49,287 nucleotides of DNA from positions 3,791 through 53,077 of the forward strand of contig JAESRX010000016.1 of the NCBI GenBank assembly GCA_016764435.1, in the 5' to 3' direction. The notes beneath the pieces are model-generated. The model worked only from the letters and a program-made list of their open reading frames with translations. It was not told where the DNA came from and ran no database searches. The stretch comes from Flavobacteriaceae bacterium. GTDB taxonomy: Bacteria > Bacteroidota > Bacteroidia > Flavobacteriales > Flavobacteriaceae. Positions 26,597 through 36,167 of this stretch are shown here, in pieces. Within the stretch, counting starts at the first letter, position 1. Each line of letters starts with the position of its first letter. A program made the position numbers and the translations under genes.

Positions 26597-27580
26597 TTAC
26601 TTACAAATGTCGTGTTTAAGATGTTGTTTTAAAAACTGTAGTAGTTTTTTTTCTAACCATTGTTCCGAACTACCTATAAATGGGTGATTAAATCCTACAT
26701 GTCCACCAAACGTAGTGGGCATAAAATTAAAATATTTATTTTCTTTTGCAATTTCAAAAGGGTGGCAACTTTTACTTAAAAAAGAATCATCCAAGGCATT
26801 TATCAGAAGTGTTGGGATTTTAATATTGGTTAAAAAAGGCTTGCAACTATTTTTGTTCCAATAATCTTGAGCACTATTAAAACCAAATAATGGTGCGGTG
26901 ACTGCGCCGTCAAAATCTAGGAAATTTCGCGCATTTTTAACTGCCTTTTGTTGAATGCTCGTTGTCGGATGTTTTGCCAGTTTTTTAAACGTCTTTTTTT
27001 TCAGAGACCTTAAAAAGCGTTGCATAAAAATATAATTGCGTTTTTTAGATAATTCGATGGAGGAACCGGTTAAATCACAGGGAACAGAAACGGCCATGGC
27101 ACATTGTATTTTACCATTCAGTGTCAGGGTTTCTCCTACATATTTTAAAACGATGTTTCCGCCCATGCTAAATCCTAATAAGCTGATATTTGAATAGTCA
27201 AAATGATCACTAATATAGCGAATAGTCGTGGCTAGATCATCTGTTTTTCCACTGTGGTAGCTCTGTAGTTTTAAATTGTCTTCACCACCACAAGATCTGA
27301 AATTTAAAGCCGCAACGGCTATTTTTTGAGATGCCAAGTAATGTACGACATCTTTTATATAGGCGGACTGACTACTGCCTTCCAGTCCATGGAGTATAAT
27401 GACTATTGTCTTGGTTTTTTGATGTACAAAATCAATGTCCAAAAAATCGTTATCCGTGGTTGTAATTCTTTTTCTTTGGTAGCGAATATCACTACGGCTA
27501 GTAAACGTTCTATAAACGGTATTAATAAATCCACTTCTTAAGAGCGGAGATGGATGGTAGGTATTTTCTAGAAGAGGCAT
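26597..27580 (-). CDS. Alpha/beta-hydrolase of the YheT (ABHD1/3) family
   Basis: 327 residues, no signal peptide. HGLEGSS (64-70) forms the oxyanion region, LGFSMGGNIVLKY carries nucleophile Ser138, NALDDSFL the probable acid and GGHVGF the catalytic His, so the triad is complete. YheT/COG0429 proteins are cytosolic or membrane-associated esterases or phospholipases related to human ABHD1/ABHD3. The tight spacing with the PF13387 membrane protein downstream suggests a shared role in lipid or lipoprotein metabolism, which is inference. It diverges from pssA, a phospholipid synthesis gene. Confidence 0.9.
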   Translation of the reverse strand: MPLLENTYHPSPLLRSGFINTVYRTFTSRSDIRYQRKRITTTDNDFLDIDFVHQKTKTIVIILHGLEGSSQSAYIKDVVHYLASQKIAVAALNFRSCGGEDNLKLQSYHSGKTDDLATTIRYISDHFDYSNISLLGFSMGGNIVLKYVGETLTLNGKIQCAMAVSVPCDLTGSSIELSKKRNYIFMQRFLRSLKKKTFKKLAKHPTTSIQQKAVKNARNFLDFDGAVTAPLFGFNSAQDYWNKNSCKPFLTNIKIPTLLINALDDSFLSKSCHPFEIAKENKYFNFMPTTFGGHVGFNHPFIGSSEQWLEKKLLQFLKQHLKHDICK

Positions 27581-27658
27581 AGTTAGGTCTTAAACAAAGT
27601 TGAAAAATAGTCAATTTAATGGGGAACTATTTAGTATTTTTACGAAAATTTACAATCC

Positions 27659-28396
27659 ATGACTATTAAAAAGCACATCCCTAATCTTATTACTTTATTA
27701 AATTTGTTTTGCGGACTAATTGCCACAATGTTTGCTGTTTCAGGACATTTAATGTTCGCGGTATATTTTGTGTTATTAGGCATATTTTTTGACTTTTTTG
27801 ATGGTTTCTTTGCTCGATTACTCAATGTTTCGGGAGAATTAGGGAAGCAGTTGGATTCTTTGGCAGATGTGGTAACAAGTGGTGTTGTACCAGGTATTAT
27901 ATTGTTTCAATTAATTCAAAAAGAGCCTTTTTACACGGCTTCACCTGGAGATTTAATGGATGGATCGGGAATTAAAATAGTTCCGTTGGCTTTCGTGGGG
28001 CTTGTGTTTAGTTTAGCTTCTGCATATAGATTGGCAAAATTTAATATTGACACGAGGCAAACGTCTTCGTTTATAGGCTTACCTACGCCAGCGGCCACAT
28101 TGGTAGTATTGTCTTTGCCTTTAATTTTAGCTACAGGAAATGAATGGAGCCATGAAATTATTACTAATAAATGGTTTTTAGTAATGTTAACATTAATGCT
28201 GTCTTACCTGATGCATGCAGAGATTCCGTTGTTTGCGTTGAAGTTTAAAGATTATACTTGGAAAAATAACAAGATTAAGTTCACCTTTTTAGGCTTGAGT
28301 GTTTTGTTATTGGTTGGTTTACAATTCGTAGCCATTCCTCTTATCATAATTTTATACGTATTATTTTCAATACTAGAGAATCGATCTAAAAAGTAG
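27659..28396 (+). CDS. pssA: CDP-diacylglycerol--serine O-phosphatidyltransferase
   Basis: 245 residues. The CDP-alcohol phosphatidyltransferase signature DG-x2-AR-x8-G-x3-D-x3-D is complete, starting at DGFFAR and ending DSLAD, about residues 47-69. Six or more hydrophobic segments make it an integral inner membrane enzyme of the type II (Bacillus-like) PssA. It makes phosphatidylserine, precursor of phosphatidylethanolamine; the psd partner is not in the window. It converges on lptB with a shared bidirectional terminator. Confidence 0.93.
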   Translation: MTIKKHIPNLITLLNLFCGLIATMFAVSGHLMFAVYFVLLGIFFDFFDGFFARLLNVSGELGKQLDSLADVVTSGVVPGIILFQLIQKEPFYTASPGDLMDGSGIKIVPLAFVGLVFSLASAYRLAKFNIDTRQTSSFIGLPTPAATLVVLSLPLILATGNEWSHEIITNKWFLVMLTLMLSYLMHAEIPLFALKFKDYTWKNNKIKFTFLGLSVLLLVGLQFVAIPLIIILYVLFSILENRSKK

Positions 28397-28481
28397 CATG
28401 ATAAATGGGCGTACTTTGAGAGTTCGTTGCTATTTACTGTGGATTTTATACTTAGTGTAAGTAGCAATTAAAATATTGCAT

Positions 28482-28520
28482 AAAAAAACAGCCCTATTCA
28501 ATTGAAAAGGGCTGTTTTTT
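28482..28520. terminator. Bidirectional terminator between pssA and lptB
   Basis: CAGCCCT (28489-28495) pairs with AGGGCTG (28508-28514), flanked by A and T runs, with an inner TTCAATTGAA palindrome. It serves both converging genes. Confidence 0.88.
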
Positions 28521-28539
28521 ATGTTATAATGAGGTTGAA

Positions 28540-29274
28540 TTAAAACTTTTTACGTTTCAATTCAAAATCCTTACCAAGATATACACGTCTTACTGTTTCA
28601 TCTGCCGCTAATTCTTCAGGAGTTCCTTCTTTAAGGATGCTTCCTTCGAACATGAGGTAGGTCTTATCGGTAATGGCGAGTGTTTCTTGTACGTTATGAT
28701 CTGTAATTAAAATACCTATATTTTTGTCTTTTAGCTTGCTTACAATACTTTGGATATCTTCTACTGCAATAGGGTCAACACCTGCAAAAGGTTCATCTAA
28801 AAGGATGAACTTAGGATCTGACGCCAGGCATCTTGCAATTTCTGTTCTTCTACGTTCTCCTCCAGAAAGTAAATCTCCACGGTTTTTACGAACATGTCCC
28901 AAACTAAATTCTTCAATCAGTTCTTCTAGTTTCTCTTTTTGTTCTTTTTTGGTTCTATTCGTAAATTCCAATACGGATAAAATATTATCTTCTACAGATA
29001 GTTTTCTGAAAATGGAAGCTTCTTGCGCTAAGTATCCAACACCGTTTTTTGCACGGGTGAACATGGGATCGTTTGTGATGTCTTTATCATCTAGAAAAAT
29101 TTTACCCTCATTCGGTTGCACCATTCCCACAATCATATAAAAAGAAGTTGTTTTTCCAGCGCCATTGGGACCTAAAAGTCCAACAATTTCTCCTTGTTTA
29201 ACTTCTACGGAAACTCCTTTTACTACATAGCGTTTACCGTATTTCTTCTTTATATTTTCTGCGCGTAATATCAT
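28540..29274 (-). CDS. lptB: LPS export ABC transporter ATP-binding protein LptB
   Basis: 244 residues. Walker A GPNGAGKT at about 35-42, the Q-loop region GYLAQEAS, signature LSGGERRR, Walker [13 protein letters not shown] and H-loop TDHNV are all present. The LptB-type sequence ([27 protein letters not shown]) distinguishes it from amino acid transporter ATPases. It powers LptF/G to push lipopolysaccharide from the inner membrane to the Lpt bridge. Neighbouring kdsD makes the first intermediate for Kdo, also an LPS process. Separated from tatC by 315 bases. Confidence 0.95.
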   Translation of the reverse strand: MILRAENIKKKYGKRYVVKGVSVEVKQGEIVGLLGPNGAGKTTSFYMIVGMVQPNEGKIFLDDKDITNDPMFTRAKNGVGYLAQEASIFRKLSVEDNILSVLEFTNRTKKEQKEKLEELIEEFSLGHVRKNRGDLLSGGERRRTEIARCLASDPKFILLDEPFAGVDPIAVEDIQSIVSKLKDKNIGILITDHNVQETLAITDKTYLMFEGSILKEGTPEELAADETVRRVYLGKDFELKRKKF

Positions 29275-29589
29275 AGTATATCTATATTTTAAGCATCCTT
29301 CTTTCAGAGGCTTTATACTGAAACGATTGAAAGGCTGTTTCAGTACTCTTAATTATTTTTTTTCTATTAATTCTCAGTATTCATAGGAATAGGTAACCGT
29401 GGAATTACAAGAGTCCTTTCTGCAAATGTTGCAATGACTAAGTCTTGTGATTTAGGTCTTACTACTTACATTTTCCATCTTTAGCTCTTTCTTTATAAAG
29501 GGGAGCTTTTTGTTAAAGACGGAATGAGTGATGTTGAGATCACTGTTCAGAATACTAGCTTTTATGGACAACATTAGTTCTTAAAATAA
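29275..29589. other. 315-base gap between tatC and lptB with a 9-bp inverted repeat
   Basis: TACTGAAAC (29316-29324) and GTTTCAGTA (29337-29345) form a perfect stem with a 12-base loop, followed on the plus strand by a T-rich tract (29354-29361) after 8 bases. It could be a weak terminator or an operator in front of lptB. No gene is seen in the rest. Confidence 0.45.
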
Positions 29590-30408
29590 TTAACTAAGCC
29601 CGGCCTCTTTTTTTTTCAGGTTTTTTTCTACAATTTTAGATATTTTAATACTAATCTCATACAAGATAAGTATTGGAATAGCCACAATAATTTGGCTGAT
29701 AATATCCGGTGGTGTAATAATAGCTGCTAAAATAAGCACTAAAACCAATGCGTGTTTTCTGTATTTCTTTAAAAATGCGGGTGTCACCAATCCCATTTTT
29801 GACAGGAAGTAAATTACGATAGGTAATTCAAAGATTAAACCAGAAGCCAATACAGAGGAGCGCAATAAGGCAATATAGGATCCTATTTTTATGTTTCGTT
29901 CTACCTGGTCACTAATGGAATAGGAGCCTAGGAAATTTACTGAGAGTGGAGTCACTACATAGTAGCCAAACAACACGCCTATAAAAAACAAAAACGAGGA
30001 GATAAAAATAAATACTTTGGCGTTTTTACGTTCATTTTTATACAAGCCAGGGCTCATGAATTTCCAAAATTCATAGATAATATATGGAAATGCGACAATA
30101 AATCCTACGGTAATCGAGGTCCAGATATGCACAGAGAATTGTTCTGCCATGGCTAAACTCTGAAAAGTAAATGGAATTTCTTCGATACAAAGTCCATCTG
30201 CATGTAGTAATTTACTTACATCGCATAAAAAACGATAGGTAAAAAAATTAGGATCTTTAGGCGCAAACATAATGGTATCAAAGATAAAATCTTTCATTAC
30301 AAATGCTACAATAGCTATAATTAGTATTGCAAAAGTAGACCTGATTAAGTGCCATCTCAGTTCTTCTAAATGGTCTAAAAAAGACATGTCTTTAAGGGGT
30401 GCTGCCAT
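29590..30408 (-). CDS. tatC: Sec-independent protein translocase subunit TatC
   Basis: 272 residues with six membrane helices. The N-terminal SFLDHLEELRWHLIRS is the TatC cytoplasmic signature that reads twin-arginine signals, and FWKFMSPGLYKNERKN is the conserved loop; PDIISQ near the C-terminus is also typical. The periplasmic loop after helix 1 is longer than in Escherichia coli (DPNFFTYRFLCDVSKLLHADGL), a feature I associate with Bacteroidota TatC. It starts one base after kdsD, so they are co-transcribed. No tatA is visible here. Confidence 0.95.
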   Translation of the reverse strand: MAAPLKDMSFLDHLEELRWHLIRSTFAILIIAIVAFVMKDFIFDTIMFAPKDPNFFTYRFLCDVSKLLHADGLCIEEIPFTFQSLAMAEQFSVHIWTSITVGFIVAFPYIIYEFWKFMSPGLYKNERKNAKVFIFISSFLFFIGVLFGYYVVTPLSVNFLGSYSISDQVERNIKIGSYIALLRSSVLASGLIFELPIVIYFLSKMGLVTPAFLKKYRKHALVLVLILAAIITPPDIISQIIVAIPILILYEISIKISKIVEKNLKKKEAGLS

Positions 30409-30409
30409 C

Positions 30410-31375
30410 TTATAAAATTCCTTCTTTAATTAAATCGTGTAAATGTACCACTCCTTTATAGGATCCGTCATCTTCTACTAAAAGTGAGGTGATATTATTG
30501 CTTTCCATTAATTCCAATGCTTGAACTGCCATCGCGTCTGAAGGGATTGTTTTTGGAGCTGAACTCATAATATCTGCAGCGGTAAGGCTTGTGAAATCAG
30601 TGGTGTTGGTTAACATTCTACGAATATCTCCATCGGTAACGACGCCTACAATTTGGTCGTTCTCTAAAACAGCGGTTGTTCCCAATCGTTTTTCAGAAAT
30701 TTCGATAATCACTTTTTTTACATTGTCGTTAATTAAGACCATTGGTTTTTCGTTGTTTTCCAATAAGTCTTTGACCCGTAAGTAGAGTTTTTTGCCCAAT
30801 GCTCCACCGGGATGGTATTTTGCAAAGTCTTTACTTGTAAAGTCATTTAAATTCAACAAACATACAGCCAAGGCATCTCCTAACACTAATTGTGCAGTGG
30901 TACTCGAGGTTGGCGCTAAATTATTAGGACAGGCTTCTTTTTCCACGAAGGCGTTTAGAACCCAATCCGCATTAGTTCCAAGGAAAGAATCTTTATTTCC
31001 TGTGAGTGCTATAATTTTATTTCCATAGTTTTTAATCAATGGAATAAGGACTTTTATCTCCGGAGTGTTCCCACTTTTAGAGATACAGATGACAATGTCA
31101 TTTTCTTGAATATTTCCTAAATCTCCATGTATAGCATCGGCTGCGTGCATGAAAATTGCAGGTGTCCCCGTTGAATTAAGTGTTGCAACAATCTTTGTTG
31201 CAATATTCGCACTTTTACCAATACCTGTAACAATGACCCTTCCATTTGATGAATGGATAAAATTAACGGCATTTTCAAAATCTACATCAATTAAATTGAC
31301 TAAATTCGCAATCGCTTTGCTTTCAATTAATATTGTCTGCTGCGCGTCTTTAATTATATTATTTTTGCTTTTCAA
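30410..31375 (-). CDS. kdsD: D-arabinose-5-phosphate isomerase (KpsF/GutQ/KdsD family)
   Basis: 321 residues. An SIS sugar isomerase domain (RVIVTGIGKSANIATKI, HGDLGNI, ISKSGNTPE) at about 30-180 is followed by two CBS domains (from about 210 to the end), the standard architecture. It interconverts ribulose-5-phosphate and arabinose-5-phosphate, the entry to Kdo for LPS. It lies first in the kdsD-tatC transcript and diverges from recQ. Confidence 0.93.
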   Translation of the reverse strand: MKSKNNIIKDAQQTILIESKAIANLVNLIDVDFENAVNFIHSSNGRVIVTGIGKSANIATKIVATLNSTGTPAIFMHAADAIHGDLGNIQENDIVICISKSGNTPEIKVLIPLIKNYGNKIIALTGNKDSFLGTNADWVLNAFVEKEACPNNLAPTSSTTAQLVLGDALAVCLLNLNDFTSKDFAKYHPGGALGKKLYLRVKDLLENNEKPMVLINDNVKKVIIEISEKRLGTTAVLENDQIVGVVTDGDIRRMLTNTTDFTSLTAADIMSSAPKTIPSDAMAVQALELMESNNITSLLVEDDGSYKGVVHLHDLIKEGIL

Positions 31376-31420
31376 AAGTTAAAATTTTTCTGAATTAAAA
31401 AAAAGTATTATCTTTAGTTG

Positions 31421-31428
31421 CAAATGTA
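31421..31428 (-). promoter_or_regulatory. Probable promoter of kdsD-tatC, -7 element TACATTTG
   Basis: The plus strand reads CAAATGTA, so TACATTTG on the minus strand, 45 bases upstream of the kdsD start. No clear -33 TTG. Confidence 0.45.
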
Positions 31429-31451
31429 TCTAAAATTAGATTAAAAAGAGA

Positions 31452-33650
31452 ATGAATAGTAAGGAAATTGATTTACACAAATCACTAAAAAAGTATTTTG
31501 GATTTAACCAGTTCAAGGGACTTCAGGAAGTTGTTATCCGTAGCATAATGAGCGGAGAAAACACCTTTGTGATTATGCCTACGGGTGGTGGAAAATCGCT
31601 ATGTTACCAATTGCCCGCATTGATGAATGAAGGGACGGCAATTGTAGTATCCCCATTAATTGCTTTAATGAAAAATCAGGTAGATGCCATTCGTGGTATT
31701 TCTTCTGAGTATGGAATTGCACATGTATTAAACTCTTCTTTAAACAAAGGAGAAATTGCGCAAGTTAAAAGTGATATTGAAAGTGGGATCACAAAATTGT
31801 TATACGTTGCCCCAGAATCGTTGACGAAAATAGAATATTTAGAGTTTTTAAGAGCTCAGAAAATATCATTTGTTGCCATCGATGAAGCGCATTGTATTTC
31901 GGAATGGGGACACGATTTTAGACCAGAATACAGGAATTTAAGGAACATTATTAAGCAAATTAGCGATGTTCCAATTATAGGATTAACAGCGACAGCTACA
32001 GAAAAGGTGCAGGAAGATATTCTTAAAACATTAGGAATGTCCGATGCCAATACTTTTAAAGCCTCCTTTAATAGACCCAATTTATTTTATGACGTACGTC
32101 CTAAAACGAAAAATGTTTTTACAGACATCATTCGTTTTATTAAACAACGTGATGGTAAATCGGGGATTATTTATTGTTTGAGTCGTAAAAAAGTAGAGGA
32201 AATAGCGCAAGTATTACAAGTGAACGGCGTAAAAGCGGTTCCCTATCATGCAGGGTTGGACGGAAAAACACGTGCCAGGCATCAGGATATGTTCCTTATG
32301 GAAGATATAGATGTGGTCGTGGCTACGATTGCCTTTGGAATGGGAATTGACAAGCCGGATGTTCGTTTTGTGATTCACCACGATATTCCTAAGAGTCTGG
32401 AGAGTTATTATCAGGAGACTGGTAGAGCAGGACGGGATGATGGAGAAGGGTATTGTTTGGCCTATTATGCCTATAAAGACATTGAAAAACTAGAGAAATT
32501 CTTGGCTGGGAAACCGGTAGCAGAACAGGAAATCGGACATGCACTGTTACAGGATGTAGTCGGGTATTGCGAAACTTCTGTCTCCAGACGTAAGTATTTA
32601 TTGCATTATTTTGGAGAAGAATTTGATGAGGTAAACGGCTTAGGAGCTGCAATGGATGATAATACCACCAATCCTAAGGTGAAAACCGAAGCGAAATCGG
32701 AATTAAAATTACTCTTAGAGATTATTTTACTGACCAAAGAAAAATACAAGGCTAAAGATATCGTGAGTACTACCATTGGGAGTCCCAATGCAATGTTGAA
32801 ATCTCACAAGACGGATTTACAACCGTTCTTTGCCCTTGGGAAAGCTAAAAGTGATAAATATTGGATGGCACTTATTAGACAAGCCTTAGTGAATGGTTTT
32901 ATTTCAAAGGAAATAGAGCAGTACGGCGTGTTAAAAGTAACGGAACAAGGAAAACAGTTTATTGAGAAACCGATCTCTTTTATGATGACGGAAGACCATT
33001 TATATGATGATAAGGATGATTCGAATATTATAAGTGATGTAAAAGGAAGTGGTGCAGCAGCAGATGTGGTATTGATGAAAATGCTTAAAGAGCTTCAGAA
33101 ATCCTCGGCTAAAAAACATGGAGTCCCTCCTTATGCAGTATTTACGGAACCCTCTTTAGAGGATATGGCTTTAAAATATCCTATTAACTTACAAGAGTTG
33201 ACTAATATTTTTGGAGTAGGTGAAGGAAAGGCCCGTAAATTTGGAAAACCTTTTGTTACATTGATTGCCCAGTATGTAGAGGAAAACGATGTGATGCGTC
33301 CCGATGACTTTGTAGTTAAGAGTACGGGTGAAAATTCAGGCTTAAAATTGTTTATCATTCAAAATACGGATCGTAAAATCCCCTTAGAGGATATTGCAAA
33401 ATCTAAAGGCTTACAGTTTGATGATTTAATTACAGAGCTTCAGCATATTGTGTATAGTGGAACCAAATTAAATATCAATTATCACTTAGAAGATCTTTTG
33501 GACGAAGACCAACAAGAAGAAATAATGGACTATTTTATGGAGTCAGAAACCGATAAAATAGAAGATGCATTGGAGGAATTTGAAGGTGATTATGACCTTG
33601 AAGAACTACGCTTAATGCGGATACGATTTATTAGCGAAGTTGCTAATTAA
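31452..33650 (+). CDS. recQ: ATP-dependent DNA helicase RecQ
   Basis: 732 residues, longer than Escherichia coli RecQ (609). The helicase core has Walker A MPTGGGKS (Lys48), the DEAH box at 144-147 and the RecQ aromatic loop HCISEWGHDFRP. An RQC region follows (RRKYLLHYFGEEF) but the four zinc-binding cysteines of the classical RQC are absent, with an acidic GLGAAMDDN stretch in their place. HRDC lies at about 530-600 (GVPPYAVFTEPSLEDMA), and the C-terminal 100 residues fit an HTH_40-type domain with an acidic tail. It unwinds DNA in recombination and fork repair. It diverges from kdsD. Confidence 0.95.
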   Translation: MNSKEIDLHKSLKKYFGFNQFKGLQEVVIRSIMSGENTFVIMPTGGGKSLCYQLPALMNEGTAIVVSPLIALMKNQVDAIRGISSEYGIAHVLNSSLNKGEIAQVKSDIESGITKLLYVAPESLTKIEYLEFLRAQKISFVAIDEAHCISEWGHDFRPEYRNLRNIIKQISDVPIIGLTATATEKVQEDILKTLGMSDANTFKASFNRPNLFYDVRPKTKNVFTDIIRFIKQRDGKSGIIYCLSRKKVEEIAQVLQVNGVKAVPYHAGLDGKTRARHQDMFLMEDIDVVVATIAFGMGIDKPDVRFVIHHDIPKSLESYYQETGRAGRDDGEGYCLAYYAYKDIEKLEKFLAGKPVAEQEIGHALLQDVVGYCETSVSRRKYLLHYFGEEFDEVNGLGAAMDDNTTNPKVKTEAKSELKLLLEIILLTKEKYKAKDIVSTTIGSPNAMLKSHKTDLQPFFALGKAKSDKYWMALIRQALVNGFISKEIEQYGVLKVTEQGKQFIEKPISFMMTEDHLYDDKDDSNIISDVKGSGAAADVVLMKMLKELQKSSAKKHGVPPYAVFTEPSLEDMALKYPINLQELTNIFGVGEGKARKFGKPFVTLIAQYVEENDVMRPDDFVVKSTGENSGLKLFIIQNTDRKIPLEDIAKSKGLQFDDLITELQHIVYSGTKLNINYHLEDLLDEDQQEEIMDYFMESETDKIEDALEEFEGDYDLEELRLMRIRFISEVAN

Positions 33651-33688
33651 AAAAAAAGCGAAGTTTAACAGACTTCGCTTTTTTTTTG
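33651..33688 (+). terminator. Terminator of recQ
   Basis: AAAAAAAGCGAAGT (33651-33664) pairs with ACTTCGCTTTTTTT (33672-33685) around a 7-base loop; it overlaps the recQ stop region. Confidence 0.9.
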
Positions 33689-33855
33689 TCATAGATTTTC
33701 TCTTTTTATTGAAATATTACACGAATTTCTTTCTTTTTTTGTTTTTATTGACAAATCGTATTTTTAGTAAAAAATAGTGCTTTTAGCGATACTATTATTT
33801 CCTTTTTCTCACTTACATTTATCCTATAATATATTCCAAATTAAGAGTCATTATT

Positions 33856-35040
33856 ATGAACATGAAAAGTATTAAATCGATTAAGGAAAGTAATTTTTTA
33901 AGAGAAAGACAATATGAGGCTATCGGGTTTTTAGTCATGTTTTTCGGTGTTTTTGGTTATATCGGTCACGAAATGGGTGTGGCTAATATGTTGAATACCA
34001 TCATGAACACTGCTTGGGATCTGTTAATGAACACGGTGTTCTACATTATGGGGATTACCGTACTGTCTGGAGCATTAGGACGGTTGCTCATTGAATTTGG
34101 AGTGGTGCGTTTATTAGAGAAAATACTCGCTCCGTTAATGCGTCCACTGTTTAATCTTCCTGGTGTAGCGTCCTTAGCGGGAGTACTGACCTTTTTATCT
34201 GACAATCCTGCAATTATTAGTTTAGCACACGATAAAAATTTCAGTAAATATTTTAATAAATCTGAATTGATCTCCTTGACCAATTTTGGAACAGCCTTCG
34301 GAATGGGGTTAATAGTGATGACATTTATGTCTACGCTACAGATTCCAGGAAATGACGAAAATATGTTTATTCCTGCCTTAATTGGATTGTTTGGAGCATT
34401 AATAGGAGCTATTATCTCTACACGTTTGATGCAGTATTTTATAAAAGGAAAAATAAAGCATAGAAAAGAGGATGATTTAGAAGGGAATAGTGAAAAAATC
34501 AGTTTTAAATCTGAGGGAGGCGCTTTTATTCGATTTTTGAATGCTATTTTAGACGGTGGTAAATCTGGAGTTGATTTAGGATTGGCTATTATTCCTGGGG
34601 TGTTAATTATATCTACCTTTATAATGATGCTTACCTTTGGGCCTAAAGATGCACTTATTGGTTATCAAGGATTGGCGTACGAAGGGGTGACTATATTGCC
34701 AGATATGGCGGATAAAGTATGGTGGATTTTTGAAGGGTTATTTGGATTTGAACATCCAGAATTAATTGCATTTCCAATTACTTCTTTAGGAGCTGTTGGA
34801 GCGGCACTCTCATTGGTGAAGGCATTTATTACACAAGGAATAGTAGACGGAAATGTAATTGCTGTATTTACCGCGATGGGGATGTGCTGGAGTGGTTATT
34901 TAAGTACGCATACTGCTATGTTAGATACGCTTGGTTATCGTGAATTAACTACGAAAGCGCTTATGTCTCACACTATTGGAGGCGTGGTAGCAGGGACCTG
35001 TGCACATTATATTTATGTACTGGTAATGATGATTATTTAA
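33856..35040 (+). CDS. Gate-domain (nucleoside-recognition-like) multipass membrane protein
   Basis: 394 residues with about ten hydrophobic helices and no signal peptide. Two Gate/nucleoside-recognition-like repeats (PF07670 type) are suggested: WDLLMNTVFYIMGITVLSGA with FLSDNPAIISLAHD in the first half, and LGLAIIPGVLIIST with ITSLGAVGAALSLV in the second. It resembles the CD0519/CD1768 family of membrane proteins and the spore maturation SpmA/B group. Substrate and role are unknown; a transporter or channel is a guess from fold. Two Met codons (33856 and 33862) are possible starts. Confidence 0.8.
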   Translation: MNMKSIKSIKESNFLRERQYEAIGFLVMFFGVFGYIGHEMGVANMLNTIMNTAWDLLMNTVFYIMGITVLSGALGRLLIEFGVVRLLEKILAPLMRPLFNLPGVASLAGVLTFLSDNPAIISLAHDKNFSKYFNKSELISLTNFGTAFGMGLIVMTFMSTLQIPGNDENMFIPALIGLFGALIGAIISTRLMQYFIKGKIKHRKEDDLEGNSEKISFKSEGGAFIRFLNAILDGGKSGVDLGLAIIPGVLIISTFIMMLTFGPKDALIGYQGLAYEGVTILPDMADKVWWIFEGLFGFEHPELIAFPITSLGAVGAALSLVKAFITQGIVDGNVIAVFTAMGMCWSGYLSTHTAMLDTLGYRELTTKALMSHTIGGVVAGTCAHYIYVLVMMII

Positions 35041-35433
35041 TCAGATTCTAAAAAAATGGACTGCCGCAGTGTCTTGAAGACCGAAGTGATGTAAGGCTGC
35101 GGTGGGGCTAGAATAGATAAACGTATTTTTAAACCCTAAGATGTCTTTAAATAAATTACAAGCGACAAAAACTCTCGGACTGTTGATAATGAATATTTTT
35201 GTGCTTTTGTGGTAATTTTTTGTTTTTAGAAGAGTAAGAAATGACCTGTATTCTTGAAGGTTTGAAATTAAATGGGCATTTCTGTAGTCAATAATCACCT
35301 TGTAGTCGGGGTTGTATCCCGGTATGTTAGGCGTGTCTTCTAATATTGATTTAAAATCATTTACGGTAATATTTCCTCTCATTTTTCGAAGGATGAGTTT
35401 TTCTTCTTGATAAATCTTATAGGTATGTATCAT
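35041..35433 (-). CDS. Small protein, STAS/SpoIIAA-like fold candidate (paralogue A)
   Basis: 130 residues, no signal peptide or membrane segment. The pattern is an N-terminal strand pair (YKIYQEEKLILRKMRGNIT), a helix (VNDFKSILED), a central strand with aspartate (YKVIIDYRNAH), then alternating helices and strands (KIFIINSPRVFV, FIYSSPTAALHH). This alternation resembles STAS/SEC14-like (SpoIIAA-like) domains, but I do not recognise a precise family. Its stop abuts the stop of the convergent Gate-domain gene. It lies 14 bases downstream of paralogue B in the same direction and shares its layout, so they form an operon. Confidence 0.72.
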   Translation of the reverse strand: MIHTYKIYQEEKLILRKMRGNITVNDFKSILEDTPNIPGYNPDYKVIIDYRNAHLISNLQEYRSFLTLLKTKNYHKSTKIFIINSPRVFVACNLFKDILGFKNTFIYSSPTAALHHFGLQDTAAVHFFRI

Positions 35434-35447
35434 AGGTGCCTCACTTT

Positions 35448-35840
35448 TTATTCTCCAAAAAAATCTTGTATAACGTTTAGGTTAAAATTATTGTTGCTGC
35501 AGCTAGCTTCCAGGGAACTGAAGACGTGTGTGTTATAGAGTTTAAAAGTGTCCTTGTAAAAATTATAAATCACAAATTGTTTTGGACTGCTTAAAATAAA
35601 TATTTTAGCGGTGGTAGGGAAGTTATTGCGATCAAATGATTGCATCAACTGTACAAAATCATTTTTGTCAAACATAAAAAGGGCATGTCTGTAATCATTT
35701 AACATGTCAAATGTAGGATAAGATTCCTTTAATTTTTTAGCTTCAATGAATACAGTTTTCATATCATGAATCGTAACTATCCCTTGGTATTTTTTGAGAA
35801 CTAATTTTTCTGAGATCAATATTTTATACGAGGACTTCAT
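35448..35840 (-). CDS. Small protein, STAS/SpoIIAA-like fold candidate (paralogue B)
   Basis: 130 residues. Corresponding blocks to paralogue A are visible: YKILISEKLVLKKYQGIVT, IHDMKTVFIEAKK, FDMLNDYRHALF, AKIFILSSPKQFVIYNFYKD and HVFSSLEAAC-like HVFSSLEASC. The proteins are clearly related but diverged, with identity mainly at turn and core positions. No known function; cytosolic by sequence. It is the upstream gene of the A/B pair. The 327-base region before it contains a weak TACATTTA element on the minus strand. Confidence 0.72.
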   Translation of the reverse strand: MKSSYKILISEKLVLKKYQGIVTIHDMKTVFIEAKKLKESYPTFDMLNDYRHALFMFDKNDFVQLMQSFDRNNFPTTAKIFILSSPKQFVIYNFYKDTFKLYNTHVFSSLEASCSNNNFNLNVIQDFFGE

Positions 35841-36167
35841 GAAAATGAATACTTATTTTTGGGGTGGAAATTGATTACAAGGTACTTAATAAATGTAAAT
35901 TGTATACGTAAAATCAACAAATCGTTATTTTTATCGTATAAATAGTAGCCACTTGTTTTTTTATGAATTCTAGCGCCTCAATTTATACCTGTAGATTCCG
36001 AAATGATTCATGTAAAAAACTGTATATTATCTAGTTCCATACGAAATTTATGAAATATCCCACGATAGAATTGCGTATGTGTTGAGCTTTTCCTATTAGA
36101 GCATTCGGTTTAATAACGCTGTTGCTTATCGTTAATTAAATGCGATATCATAGGGGAGAAGGCGTGG
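35841..36167. other. 327-base gap between paralogues B and C
   Basis: No gene or clear hairpin is seen. A TACATTTA on the minus strand about 60 bases before paralogue B resembles the -7 consensus except for the last base and is a weak promoter candidate. Confidence 0.4.
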
